Shown here in pieces: positions 27,119-38,641 of a stretch of DNA of 64,000 nucleotides (the first letter of the stretch is position 1; every line of letters begins with the position of its first letter). A model generated the notes under the pieces. The model saw only the letters and a list, made by a program, of their open reading frames with translations, was not told the origin of the DNA and did not search any database. A program made the translations under genes and the position numbers. The stretch is taken from NCBI GenBank assembly GCA_022819985.1, contig JAJEGH010000008.1, positions 1-64,000 on the forward strand, read 5' to 3'. This stretch comes from Alphaproteobacteria bacterium (lineage in GTDB: Bacteria > Pseudomonadota > Alphaproteobacteria > Bin65).

Positions 27119-28495
27119 ATGCTGGACGATCCGATCCCGGGTGGCGAAGGCCACTCAAAGCTGGAAGTCGAGGAGAAATACATCCTCGGCAAGAGCCAGA
27201 TCTTCACGCCGGAAGTCATCAACGACATCCATGTGAAATCGGAGCTCGGCCGCTACCGGATGCGCGGCTTCTCGATCTTCAAGAAGATCCCGCACTGGGA
27301 CGACCTGACCTTCCTGCCCGGCACGCTGACCCGCTTCGTCATCGAGGGCTATCGCGAGAAATGCCTTACCAGGACGGTGATCGGGCCGCGCGCCAAACGG
27401 CCGCTGGAGTTGGAGATCCCGATCTACATCACGGGCATGAGCTTCGGTGCCCTGTCGTTCGAGGCCAAGACGGCACTCGCCCGCGGCGCGACCATGGCCG
27501 GCACGGCGACCTGCTCCGGCGAAGGCGGCATGATCCCGGACGAGCGGCGCTATTCGTCCAAGTGGTTCTACCAGTGCATCCAGTCGCGCTACGGCTTCAA
27601 TCCGCACCATCTGCTGCTGGCAGACGGCTGCGAATTCTTCATCGGCCAGGGCTGCAAGGTCGGCCTGGGCGGCCATCTGATGGGCCAGAAGGTGACCGAC
27701 CAGGTCGCCGAGATGCGCTCGCTGCCCGCCGGCATCGACCAGCGCTCGCCGGCCCGCCATCCCGACTGGCTGGGGCCGGACGATCTGGCGCTCAAGATTC
27801 TCGAAATCCGCGAGGCGACCGACGGGCAGATCCCGATTCAGCTCAAGCTGGGCGCCGCGCGGGTCTACGACGACGTTCGCATGGCGGTAAAGTGCGATCC
27901 GGACTCGATCTATATCGACGGCATGGAGGGCGGCACCGGCGCCGGCCCGCATCTGGCGACCGAAGAAACCGGCGTGCCGGGCATGGCCGCCATCCGCCAG
28001 GCCCGCCGCGCCATCGACGACCTCGGCAAGCGGGGCGAAATCTCGCTGGTCTACGCCGGCGGCATCCGCAACGGCGGCGACGTTGCCAAGGCACTGGCCC
28101 TCGGCGCCGACGCCATCGCCATCGGCCACTCGGCGATGATGGCGCTGAACTGCAACAAGGACATTCCGGAAGCCGATTTCCCCTCGGAAATGGGGGTCCA
28201 GGCCGGTGCCTGCTATCACTGCCACACCGGCCGCTGCCCGGTCGGCGTCGCGACCCAGGATCCGCTGCTGCGCAAGCGCCTGAATCCGGACGAGGCGGCG
28301 GAGCGGGTCTACAACTTCCTGCACACGCTGACCATGGAAGCGCAGATGATGGCGCGCGCCTGCGGCAAGACCAACATCCACAGCCTGGAGCCGGAAGACC
28401 TGGCCGCGCTCACCATGGAAGCCTCGGCGATCGCGCAGGTCCCGCTGGCCGGCACCGACTTCACGGTCGGCGTCGACGACTATCACCACATTTAG
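27119..28495 (+). CDS. mgsC: N-methylglutamate synthase subunit C (FMN / Fe-S glutamate synthase domain)
   Basis: 458-residue TIM-barrel flavoprotein where the imine of 2-oxoglutarate and methylamine would be reduced. It shows ITGMSFGALSFEAKTALARG, IYIDGMEGGTGAGPHLATEE (FMN phosphate region) and the cluster-binding CYHCHTGRCPVGVATQ, matching glutamate synthase central/FMN domains with a [3Fe-4S] cluster. Start 27119 (MLDDPIPGG) follows AAGAAAG; an upstream frame to 27023 is not needed. It is followed by a small unknown gene 17 bp downstream. Confidence 0.93.
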   Translation: MLDDPIPGGEGHSKLEVEEKYILGKSQIFTPEVINDIHVKSELGRYRMRGFSIFKKIPHWDDLTFLPGTLTRFVIEGYREKCLTRTVIGPRAKRPLELEIPIYITGMSFGALSFEAKTALARGATMAGTATCSGEGGMIPDERRYSSKWFYQCIQSRYGFNPHHLLLADGCEFFIGQGCKVGLGGHLMGQKVTDQVAEMRSLPAGIDQRSPARHPDWLGPDDLALKILEIREATDGQIPIQLKLGAARVYDDVRMAVKCDPDSIYIDGMEGGTGAGPHLATEETGVPGMAAIRQARRAIDDLGKRGEISLVYAGGIRNGGDVAKALALGADAIAIGHSAMMALNCNKDIPEADFPSEMGVQAGACYHCHTGRCPVGVATQDPLLRKRLNPDEAAERVYNFLHTLTMEAQMMARACGKTNIHSLEPEDLAALTMEASAIAQVPLAGTDFTVGVDDYHHI

Positions 28496-28512
28496 AGAGG
28501 AGGGCGCGCAAG

Positions 28513-28923
28513 ATGGCCGGAACCGGATACAAGGGCGCCCGGATCGACGATGTCGATCATTTCCTCAAGGGCGGCGGCATCGATTCGGAACGCGAGCAGA
28601 CCATCGGGCAGCACATCGGCTATCGCTACGATGTCAACCTGCTGCCCGACTATGGGAAGCTGACCCCGTTCCTGAAGGATTATCTCGAATTCATGGGCTG
28701 GGACGACCTGAACTGGCTCGAGGACGTCCATATGGGCTACGACGACGGCCAGGCCGCGGTGTTCGACCGCAACATCAACGGCTGGGTCGCGATCCCCGAA
28801 GACATGGAACTGCCGGACAATCAGCAGGACCGGGACATGATCGCCCGGGAAATGCTGATCAAGTTCCAGATGTCGCCCGACCACCCGCTGGTCGACCTGT
28901 ACCAGGCCTACCGCAAGTTCTAG
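28513..28923 (+). CDS. Small conserved-looking acidic protein in the mgs operon, function unknown
   Basis: 136 residues, soluble, acidic. It begins [20 protein letters not shown] and has aromatic-rich stretches ([20 protein letters not shown]) and an ordered C-terminus ([14 protein letters not shown]). AGAGAGGAGG just upstream is a strong ribosome site and the spacing to mgsC is 17 bp, so it is translated as part of the operon. I do not recognise the family. It could be an extra synthase subunit or an assembly factor; nothing in the sequence proves either. Confidence 0.75.
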   Translation: MAGTGYKGARIDDVDHFLKGGGIDSEREQTIGQHIGYRYDVNLLPDYGKLTPFLKDYLEFMGWDDLNWLEDVHMGYDDGQAAVFDRNINGWVAIPEDMELPDNQQDRDMIAREMLIKFQMSPDHPLVDLYQAYRKF

Positions 28924-29002
28924 CGTCCCGACCGCCGCCGGACCGCCGCCCGGCCCGTCCGGGTTGCCGGCGCGCGGCGGTTTCTTTCACAGAGGCAGCG
29001 CA

Positions 29003-30679
29003 ATGACCGTCAAATCCGACATCGAGATCGCCCGCGAGGCTTCCCTTCGGCCGATTACGGCGATCGGCGAAAGGCTCGACATCCCGGCGGACAGCCTGCT
29101 GCAATACGGGCCGCACAAGGCGAAACTGTCCTACGACTTCATCCGCTCGTTGCAGGACCGGCCGGACGGCAGGCTGATCCTGGTCACCGCGATCACGCCG
29201 ACGCCGGCCGGCGAAGGCAAGACGACCACGACGGTCGGCCTCGGCGACGGGCTGAACCGGATCGGCAAGCGGGCGACCGTGTGCCTGCGCGAGCCGTCGC
29301 TCGGGCCCTGCTTCGGCATGAAGGGCGGCGCGGCCGGCGGCGGCTATGCCCAGGTCGTGCCGATGGAGGATATCAACCTCCATTTCACCGGCGACTTTCA
29401 CGCCATCGGCATCGCCCACAACCTGCTCGCGGCGATGGTCGACAACCACATCTACTGGGGCAACAAGGCCGGCCTGGACACCCGCCGCATCGCCTTCCGC
29501 CGGGTCGTGGACATGAACGACCGGGCGTTGCGCCAGATAACCGCCTCCCTCGGCGGCGTCGCCAACGGCTTCGCCCGGGAGGACGGGTTCGACATCACGG
29601 TCGCGTCCGAAATCATGGCGATCTTCTGCCTGGCGACGGACCTGGACGACCTGACCGAGCGCATCGGCAACATCGTCGTCGGCTATACGCGCAGCCGGGA
29701 GCCAGTGCGCGCGGCGGACATCAAGGCGGCGCCGGCGATGGCCGTGCTGCTGAAAGACGCGCTGATGCCGAATATCGTCCAGACACTGGAGAACAATCCC
29801 GCCTTCATTCACGGCGGGCCGTTCGCCAACATCGCCCACGGCTGCAACTCGGTAACGGCGACGACGACGGCGCTCAAGCTGGCCGACTATGTCGTAACCG
29901 AGGCCGGCTTCGGCGCCGACCTGGGCGCGGAGAAATTCTTCAACATCAAGTGCCGCAAGGCCGGGCTGGCGCCGGACGCCGTGGTCCTGGTCGCCACGGT
30001 GCGGGCCTTGAAGATGCACGGCGGCGTGGCGCGGGACGACCTCGGCGCGGAAAATGTCGATGCCGTGCGCGCCGGCTGCTCGAACCTCGCCCGGCATATC
30101 GAGAATATCGAGAAGTTCGGCGTCCGGCCGGTGGTCGCGATCAACCGGTTCGTCGCCGATACCGAAGCCGAACTGGACGCCGTGCGCGAAACGGCAGGCG
30201 GCCTGGGCGCGCAGGCCATCGTCGCCTCCCACTGGGCGGACGGCGGCGCCGGCACCGAAGACCTGGCGCGGGCCGTGGTCGACATCTGCGACAGCGGCGA
30301 GTCCCGCTTCCGCCCGCTCTACGGCGACGACGTTCCGCTGCTCGGCAAGATCGAGACGGTGGCGAAGGAGATTTACCGCGCCGCCGAAGTGACCGCCGAC
30401 GCGAAGGTGCGCAACCAGCTCAGGGACTGGGAGGACGGCGGCTACGGCGATTTCCCCGTGTGCATGGCCAAAACACAATACAGCTTCTCGACCGATCCGG
30501 CGCTGAAAGGCGCGCCGGAGGGTCACGCGGTCAACATCCGCGAGGTCCGCCTGTCGGCCGGCGCCGGCTTCATCGTGGCGATCGCCGGCGACATCATGAC
30601 CATGCCCGGCCTGCCCCGCGTCCCCGCCGCCGAAGCCATCCATCTCGACGAAAACGGCCAGGTGCAGGGCCTGTTCTAG
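29003..30679 (+). CDS. fhs: Formate-tetrahydrofolate ligase
   Basis: 558-residue enzyme joining formate to tetrahydrofolate with ATP, or running in reverse in C1 oxidation. The P-loop [20 protein letters not shown] (about residues 61-80) and [20 protein letters not shown] are signature motifs, as are [15 protein letters not shown] and the C-terminal [16 protein letters not shown]. It ends the methylamine gene run 79 bp after the small unknown gene and provides the folate link for methyl groups released by Tdm and downstream steps. Confidence 0.96.
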   Translation: MTVKSDIEIAREASLRPITAIGERLDIPADSLLQYGPHKAKLSYDFIRSLQDRPDGRLILVTAITPTPAGEGKTTTTVGLGDGLNRIGKRATVCLREPSLGPCFGMKGGAAGGGYAQVVPMEDINLHFTGDFHAIGIAHNLLAAMVDNHIYWGNKAGLDTRRIAFRRVVDMNDRALRQITASLGGVANGFAREDGFDITVASEIMAIFCLATDLDDLTERIGNIVVGYTRSREPVRAADIKAAPAMAVLLKDALMPNIVQTLENNPAFIHGGPFANIAHGCNSVTATTTALKLADYVVTEAGFGADLGAEKFFNIKCRKAGLAPDAVVLVATVRALKMHGGVARDDLGAENVDAVRAGCSNLARHIENIEKFGVRPVVAINRFVADTEAELDAVRETAGGLGAQAIVASHWADGGAGTEDLARAVVDICDSGESRFRPLYGDDVPLLGKIETVAKEIYRAAEVTADAKVRNQLRDWEDGGYGDFPVCMAKTQYSFSTDPALKGAPEGHAVNIREVRLSAGAGFIVAIAGDIMTMPGLPRVPAAEAIHLDENGQVQGLF

Positions 30680-30700
30680 AACGGCGCTTCGACCCTTCGA

Positions 30701-30754
30701 CCCTTCGATACGCCCCGGCCCTTCGGTACGCCCCGGCCCTTCGGTACGCCCCGG
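30701..30754. repeat. Three tandem 18-bp repeats
   Basis: CCCTTCGATACGCCCCGG at 30701-30718, then CCCTTCGGTACGCCCCGG at 30719-30736 and 30737-30754. The unit is the arm of the larger palindromic element that follows. Confidence 0.85.
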
Positions 30755-30921
30755 CCTGACGGCCGGGGCTACTCAGGATGAGGAAGAGGGGTGCGTTAAG
30801 GTATTCGAACCCCCAACACCTTCCTCATCCCGAGTAGGCGCGTCAGCGCCGTATCGAGGGGCCGGGCAAGCCGCGTCAGCAGCCTGTCCTGAGCTTGTCG
30901 AAGGGCCGTATCGAGGGGGCG
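30755..30921. repeat. REP/BIME-like composite palindrome, copy 1
   Basis: CCCCGGCC-TGAC-GGCCGGGG hairpin at its left end, then ACTCAGGATGAGGAAG mirrored by CTTCCTCATCCCGAGT (one mismatch), then AGCCTGTCCTGAGCTTGTCG and GGGCCGTATCGAGG. The same blocks recur at 56359-56550, and a fragment at about 34549-34572, so this is a dispersed element. It may act as the 3' end for fhs and the SDR gene. Confidence 0.8.
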
Positions 30922-30929
30922 CTGCGCAC

Positions 30930-31787
30930 TCAGGCCCGGCCGCGCGCGGCCCCCGATTTCGCCTGGAGAGCCGCACCCTCGAAGGCCGCTTCCATGCCCC
31001 GGCTCATGCTGCTCGACCCGGTCAGCACGGTGCCGCCGTCGACCGGGATGTTGCCGCCGGTGATGTAGGCGGCCATCGGCGAGGCGAGGAACAGGGCCGC
31101 GTCGCCGACCTCGGATTTCAGGCCGAAGCGCTTCATCGGCGTCATCTCGGCAGCGGCCCGCTTGGCTGCGTCGGTCGGCGCGAGGCGCTCCATGCCCTCG
31201 GTGCCCTCGATCGGGCCGGGGACGATGGTGTTGACCCGCACGCCCATCGGCGCCCACTCCAGGGCGAGGCCGCGGCACAGCATGTCGAGCCCCGCCTTGG
31301 CGGCGCAGACATGGGTCTGGAAGGCGTAGGCGTGGATCGCCTGGGGTGCCGAGATGGCGATGCAGGACGCGCCCGGCCTCGCCAGACGGTCGAAACCGGC
31401 GCGGAAGACGTTGTAGCTGCCGTTCAGGTCGATATCGACCACCGTCCGGAAGCCGTTGGCCGACATGCCGAGCGCCGGCGCGACGAAGTTGCCGGCCTGC
31501 CCGGCGATCAGGGTGTGGATCGGCCCGTTCCGGGCGGCGGCCTCCTTCAACGCGCCGTCGATCTGGGCATAGTCGCGCACATCGGCCGGCGTGCCGAACA
31601 CGTCGCCGCCATGGGCCTTCAACTCACCGACGGCGCCCTCGACCCGCTCCGCCGAGCGGCTGCAGATCGACAGTTTCGCGCCGAATTCGGCGAAGCGGTG
31701 GGCGATCCCCAGGTTGATGCCGCTCGATCCGCCGGCGATGAAAACATGGGTATCGCGGAAATCGGCGTCGGAAAGCAGGACAGGCAT
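30930..31787 (-). CDS. SDR-family oxidoreductase
   Basis: 285-residue short-chain dehydrogenase. The cofactor loop is AGGSSGINLGIAHRF, followed by CSRSAERV for NADP(H) preference. The usual Tyr-x3-Lys is replaced by a segment ending HVCAAKAGLDML, as in peroxisomal-type 2,4-dienoyl-CoA reductases, to which the overall sequence (GGNIPVDGGTVLTGSSSM end) is closest. Acting on an enoyl-type CoA ester is plausible but not proved. The start at 31787 gives MPVLLSDADF; further upstream is repeat DNA. Confidence 0.88.
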   Translation of the reverse strand: MPVLLSDADFRDTHVFIAGGSSGINLGIAHRFAEFGAKLSICSRSAERVEGAVGELKAHGGDVFGTPADVRDYAQIDGALKEAAARNGPIHTLIAGQAGNFVAPALGMSANGFRTVVDIDLNGSYNVFRAGFDRLARPGASCIAISAPQAIHAYAFQTHVCAAKAGLDMLCRGLALEWAPMGVRVNTIVPGPIEGTEGMERLAPTDAAKRAAAEMTPMKRFGLKSEVGDAALFLASPMAAYITGGNIPVDGGTVLTGSSSMSRGMEAAFEGAALQAKSGAARGRA

Positions 31788-32217
31788 GGCGGGGGCCTTT
31801 CGGGGTGCGGGTTCGGGGATTTCGTGGCCGGCACCATACCGCCGTCGGGCGGACGGGGACCAGACGGCGCTACGGCGGCCGGCCGCGCGCCCTCCGTCAT
31901 TCCGACCGGAGCGTAACCCCCCAACCGTCATTTCGACCGAGCGAAGCGAGCGGAATCCGGCCGGCGACGGGGGCCGGCCGGAGGCGCAGCCCTGTGGCGT
32001 CGATGGAGCGTTCTCCAGATTTCTCCACTCCGCCCCGGCCGGGGGCCGGGGCTCCGGTCGAAATGACGGGAGGGGGCGATAAGTATGCGGGCGGTTCTTC
32101 TTTCGCGGAGCAATCCTCTGAAGCGGGGAAAGAATCGCCTGCGGTGTGAAGGCGAATGCCGCCCGCGCGGCAGGATTTCGCTTTCTCCCGGCGCCGTTTG
32201 CCGCCATCACGGGCGCC
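31788..32217. other. Intergenic region with dispersed inverted repeat
   Basis: 430 bp between divergent genes, no convincing gene. Mostly occupied by the inverted-repeat element at 31925-32069; promoters for both neighbours should lie at its edges. Confidence 0.6.
31925..32069. repeat. Dispersed repeat bounded by perfect 15-bp inverted repeats
   Basis: CCGTCATTTCGACCG (31925-31939) is exactly inverted at 32055-32069. The left arm continues GAGCGAAGCGAGCGGAATCC, a word I know as a common dispersed palindromic repeat in GC-rich genomes. No transposase inside, so it is a non-autonomous element or repeat pair. Confidence 0.7.
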
Positions 32218-34323
32218 ATGCCGGAATCCGCGACCTCATCCCTGCTGCCGATCCTGCGCCCGGAGTCTGTCGCCGTGATCGGGGCGTCGGACACGCCGTC
32301 GCGCATCGGCGGCCGGCCGATCCATTCGATGAAGGCCATGGGCTATGCCGGCCGGATCCATCCGGTGAATCCGCGGCGCGAGACCGTGCAGGGGCTGCCG
32401 GCCTTCGCCTCGATCCGCGACGTGCCGGAGCCGGTCGATTGCGCGCTCGTCGCCGTCCCGGCCGCCATCGCCGTCGGGGCGATCCGGGACTGCGCCGATT
32501 GCGGCGTGAAGTCCGCCGTCGTCTTCACCTCCGGCTTCGCCGAGCAGGGCGAAGACGGCGCGGCGGCGCAAGCGGAGATCGCCCGGATCGCGCGGGACAG
32601 CGGCATGCGCATCGTCGGGCCGAACTGCCTCGGCGTCTTCGCCATGGACAGCGGCTGGTACGGCACCTTCACCAACGCGCCGGCGATGATCGAACGGCCG
32701 CCCGGCCCGGTCGGCATCGTCAGCCAGAGCGGCGCCTACGGCTCCCACGTCCTGATCGTGGCGCAGAGGCGCGGCGTCGGTGCGAACTACTGGGTGACGA
32801 CCGGCAACGAATGCGATGTGGAAATCGGCGAGGTCATCGATTTCTTCGTCGAATCGCCGGAGGTCGAAATCGTCGTCGCCTATGCCGAGGGAATCCGCGA
32901 CGCCGCGCGGCTGCGGCAGGCGCTGGGCAAGGCGCGCGGCGCCCGCAAGCCGGTCGTCTTCATGAAGGTCGGCCGGACCGGCGAGGGCGCCCGGGCGGCG
33001 GCGAGCCACACCGCCAGCCTGGCCGGCAGCGACGCCGTCTACGAGGCGCTGTTCCGGCAATACGGCGTCTACCGGGCCGGCACGACGGAAGAGCTGGTCG
33101 ACATCGCCTACGCCTGCCAGTACGGCAGCTACCCGGCGGGCCGACGGGTCAGCCTGCAGACCATCTCCGGGGGCGTCGGCGTCCAGATGGCCGACGATGC
33201 CGTGCGCTACGGCCTGGAGGTCGCGCCCCTGCCGCCGCCGGTGCAGAAGAAGCTGAAGGCGCTGATCCCCTTCGCCGGCACCCATAACCCGGTCGATTTC
33301 ACCGCCCAGGCCCTGAACGAGCCGGACCTGATGCTGGAGAATATCGGCCTGACGATCGAGGAGGCGGATTACGACAGCCATATCGTCTTCATGACCACGG
33401 TGCCGGCGACGCCCTTCATGAAAGAACCGTGCGCCGAACTGTTCCGCACGGTGCGCGAGCGCTGGCCCGAAGAACCGATGATCATGAGCCTGGTCGGCGG
33501 CCGCGACGTCGTCGAGGCATACGAGAAGCTCGGCTACCCGGTCTTCGAGGATCCGTCGCTCGCGGTCCGGGCGCTGGCGGCGCTGACCCGGTTCGGCGAA
33601 GCGTTCGGCCGGGGCGCCGGGCGTTCGCCGCCGGAGCCGCCGGCAGGAATGCTGCCGGCGCCCGCCGCGCCGGCCGGCGAGCGCGACGCTCTGGCGCTCC
33701 TGGCGAGCGCCGGGATTCCGGTGGTGCGCGCAGGCCTGGCGGCGACGCCGGACGAGGCGGTCGCCGCCGCCGCGGCGCTCGGCGGGCCGTGCGCGCTCAA
33801 GATCGCCTCGCCCGACATCCTGCACAAGACGGAGATCGGCGGCGTCCTGCTGAATGTCGAGGGCGACGCGGCGGTGGCCGACGGCGCCCGCACCCTGCTG
33901 CGCCGCGCCGCCGAGCGGAAGCCGGAAGCCCGGATCGACGGCGTGCTGGTGAGCGAAATGGCGGCGGGCGGCGTCGAGACCGTGCTCGGCGCGGTCTGCG
34001 ACCCGGTGTTCGGACCGGCGGTCATGTTCGGCCTGGGCGGCGTGTTCGTCGAGACGCTGAAAGATGTCAGCTTCCGCCTCGCGCCGTTCGGCGTCGACGA
34101 AGCGCACCGCATGATCGGCGAAATCCGCGGCCGGGCCGTGCTCGACGGCATGCGCGGCGCGCCGCCCGCCGATCTCGACGCGCTCGCCGATGCGCTCGCC
34201 CGCCTGTCCGTATTCGCCGCCGCCAACGCCGGGCGGATCGAAAGCGTCGACATCAACCCCTTCGTCGCCCTGCCGGAGGGCGGCGCGGCGGCCGACGCCC
34301 TGATCGTGCCGCGGACGGGCTGA
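32218..34323 (+). CDS. Acetate-CoA ligase family protein (ADP-forming acyl-CoA synthetase)
   Basis: 701 residues. N-terminal CoA-binding Rossmann domain (LRPESVAVIGASDTPSRIGG), succinyl-CoA-ligase-like domain (PVGIVSQSGAYGS; SHTASLAGSDAVYEAL with the probable phosphohistidine), then a C-terminal ATP-grasp domain (PCALKIASPDILHKTEIGG, MFGLGGVFVETLKDVSFR, ESVDINPF). This is the fused alpha-beta arrangement of NDP-forming acyl-CoA synthetases. The carboxylate is unknown. Start 32218 (MPESATSS) is preferred over the in-frame ATG at 32146. Confidence 0.92.
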   Translation: MPESATSSLLPILRPESVAVIGASDTPSRIGGRPIHSMKAMGYAGRIHPVNPRRETVQGLPAFASIRDVPEPVDCALVAVPAAIAVGAIRDCADCGVKSAVVFTSGFAEQGEDGAAAQAEIARIARDSGMRIVGPNCLGVFAMDSGWYGTFTNAPAMIERPPGPVGIVSQSGAYGSHVLIVAQRRGVGANYWVTTGNECDVEIGEVIDFFVESPEVEIVVAYAEGIRDAARLRQALGKARGARKPVVFMKVGRTGEGARAAASHTASLAGSDAVYEALFRQYGVYRAGTTEELVDIAYACQYGSYPAGRRVSLQTISGGVGVQMADDAVRYGLEVAPLPPPVQKKLKALIPFAGTHNPVDFTAQALNEPDLMLENIGLTIEEADYDSHIVFMTTVPATPFMKEPCAELFRTVRERWPEEPMIMSLVGGRDVVEAYEKLGYPVFEDPSLAVRALAALTRFGEAFGRGAGRSPPEPPAGMLPAPAAPAGERDALALLASAGIPVVRAGLAATPDEAVAAAAALGGPCALKIASPDILHKTEIGGVLLNVEGDAAVADGARTLLRRAAERKPEARIDGVLVSEMAAGGVETVLGAVCDPVFGPAVMFGLGGVFVETLKDVSFRLAPFGVDEAHRMIGEIRGRAVLDGMRGAPPADLDALADALARLSVFAAANAGRIESVDINPFVALPEGGAAADALIVPRTG

Positions 34324-34790
34324 GAACCGCCCCTGAGCGCCACCCGGGCCGGCGGCGCGGAATGGGGCGCGGAATGGGGTGCGTAAAAATATTTTCTGAA
34401 ATTCAGTATTTTTCCTTGACTTTCGTAATTTTGTTCCCTATATGTGTTTTATCAACACCCGAAATGCGCCCGACGCACCCCCACCTGGCCTTCCCTCTGA
34501 AGAGGGGGAGGTATCCCCGGTGAGCCTTCCCCCGCTTCAGCGGGATCGCCTGTCCTGAGCGAAGTCGAAGGGATGGGGTGTCTGTCTGCCCGCCCGCCAT
34601 TTGCCCGGCATGTACCCGCTGGCCGGAGCAATTAAGGAAATATTGCCTGTCGAAGCGTCAAAAAATAAAATACAGACCGGTCTGTCTAAATTGGCATAGG
34701 GCGTGAAAACGGCAGAAAACCGGGAAAATGGCGGCAACGGCGGAGGAGAATACTGAAATGGCCGATCAAAAACCGCAAGCCGCGGACGGG
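34324..34790. other. AT-rich intergenic region with repeat fragments
   Basis: 467 bp without a supportable gene. Segments near 34385-34450 and 34630-34690 are far more AT-rich than surroundings. It contains a fragment of the dispersed repeat (CCTGTCCTGAGC near 34549), a TCTGAAGAGGGGGAGG...CCTTCCCCCGCTTCAG pair, and the palindrome at 34672. It looks like decayed accessory DNA. Confidence 0.5.
34672..34685. promoter_or_regulatory. Perfect 14-bp palindrome, TetR-type operator candidate
   Basis: ACAGACCGGTCTGT is a perfect palindrome of the type bound by many TetR-family repressors. It sits in AT-rich sequence but no intact gene faces it within about 100 bp. Confidence 0.4.
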
Positions 34791-35264
34791 TCAGGCGTAG
34801 CGCACCTTCATGATCTCGTAGGCCCTTGAGCCGCCGGGCGCGGTGACCTCGATGGAGTCGCCGGTTTCCTTGCCGATCATCGCCCGGGCGAGCGGCGAGG
34901 TGAGCGAGAGCAGGCCCTGGCCGATGTCGCCCTCGTCTTCGCCGACGATCTGGTAGGTGCTTTCCTCGTCGGTGTCCTCGTCGGCCAGCGTGACGGTGGC
35001 GCCGAAGCGCACGACGTCGCCGGACAGGCTGCGCGGGTCGATCACCTGGGCGCGCCGGACCTTGTCCTCCAGTTCGATCAGCCGGCCCTCGATGAACGCC
35101 TGGCGCTCCTTGGCGGCGTGATATTCGGCATTCTCGGAAAGATCGCCGTGGGTGCGCGCCTCTTCCAGCGCGTTAATGACGGCCGGGCGCTCCACCGACC
35201 TCAGCCGTCTCATTTCCTCCTGGAGCATGCCGTAGCCACGCTCTGTCATCGGAACCTTATCCAT
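34791..35264 (-). CDS. greA: Transcription elongation factor GreA
   Basis: 157-residue cleavage factor that rescues backtracked RNA polymerase. N-terminal coiled coil: MTERGYGMLQEEMRRLRSVERP and the acidic tip region THGDLSENAEYHAAKERQAF, whose DLSENAEYHAAKE is the GreA signature. The C-terminal FKBP-like domain includes LTSPLARAMIGKETGD. Normal length. It lies after carAB on the same strand, separated by a hairpin. Confidence 0.96.
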   Translation of the reverse strand: MDKVPMTERGYGMLQEEMRRLRSVERPAVINALEEARTHGDLSENAEYHAAKERQAFIEGRLIELEDKVRRAQVIDPRSLSGDVVRFGATVTLADEDTDEESTYQIVGEDEGDIGQGLLSLTSPLARAMIGKETGDSIEVTAPGGSRAYEIMKVRYA

Positions 35265-35323
35265 CGGGCCGACCGTTCTTCGTCAAGGGATGCAGGCGCG
35301 CGACCGGCAACAAATTTCTTCAT

Positions 35324-35348
35324 CGGCGCCCCGGTAAAGGGGGCGCCG
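35324..35348 (-). terminator. 9-bp hairpin between carB and greA
   Basis: CGGCGCCCC (35324-35332) pairs exactly with GGGGCGCCG (35340-35348) around a 7-base loop. On the minus strand it follows the carB stop and leads into GATGAAGAAATTTGTT, so it is a plausible though not classic terminator. Confidence 0.45.
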
Positions 35349-35383
35349 GGGGAGGTTGCGCACGCGCGCGCCTTGGCGGGTTC

Positions 35384-38641
<3,258 letters not shown>

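Noticed and set aside
25306-28495. Split glutamate synthase (GltB) genes
   Set aside because: The three-subunit split with gmaS directly upstream is the known N-methylglutamate synthase arrangement; no gltD partner is present.
30701-30754. CRISPR array
   Set aside because: The 18-bp units are directly abutting with no spacers and no cas genes are nearby.
34759-34827. Small gene of 23 codons next to greA
   Set aside because: It runs into the greA 3' end antisense, has no recognisable content and no support beyond an ATG.
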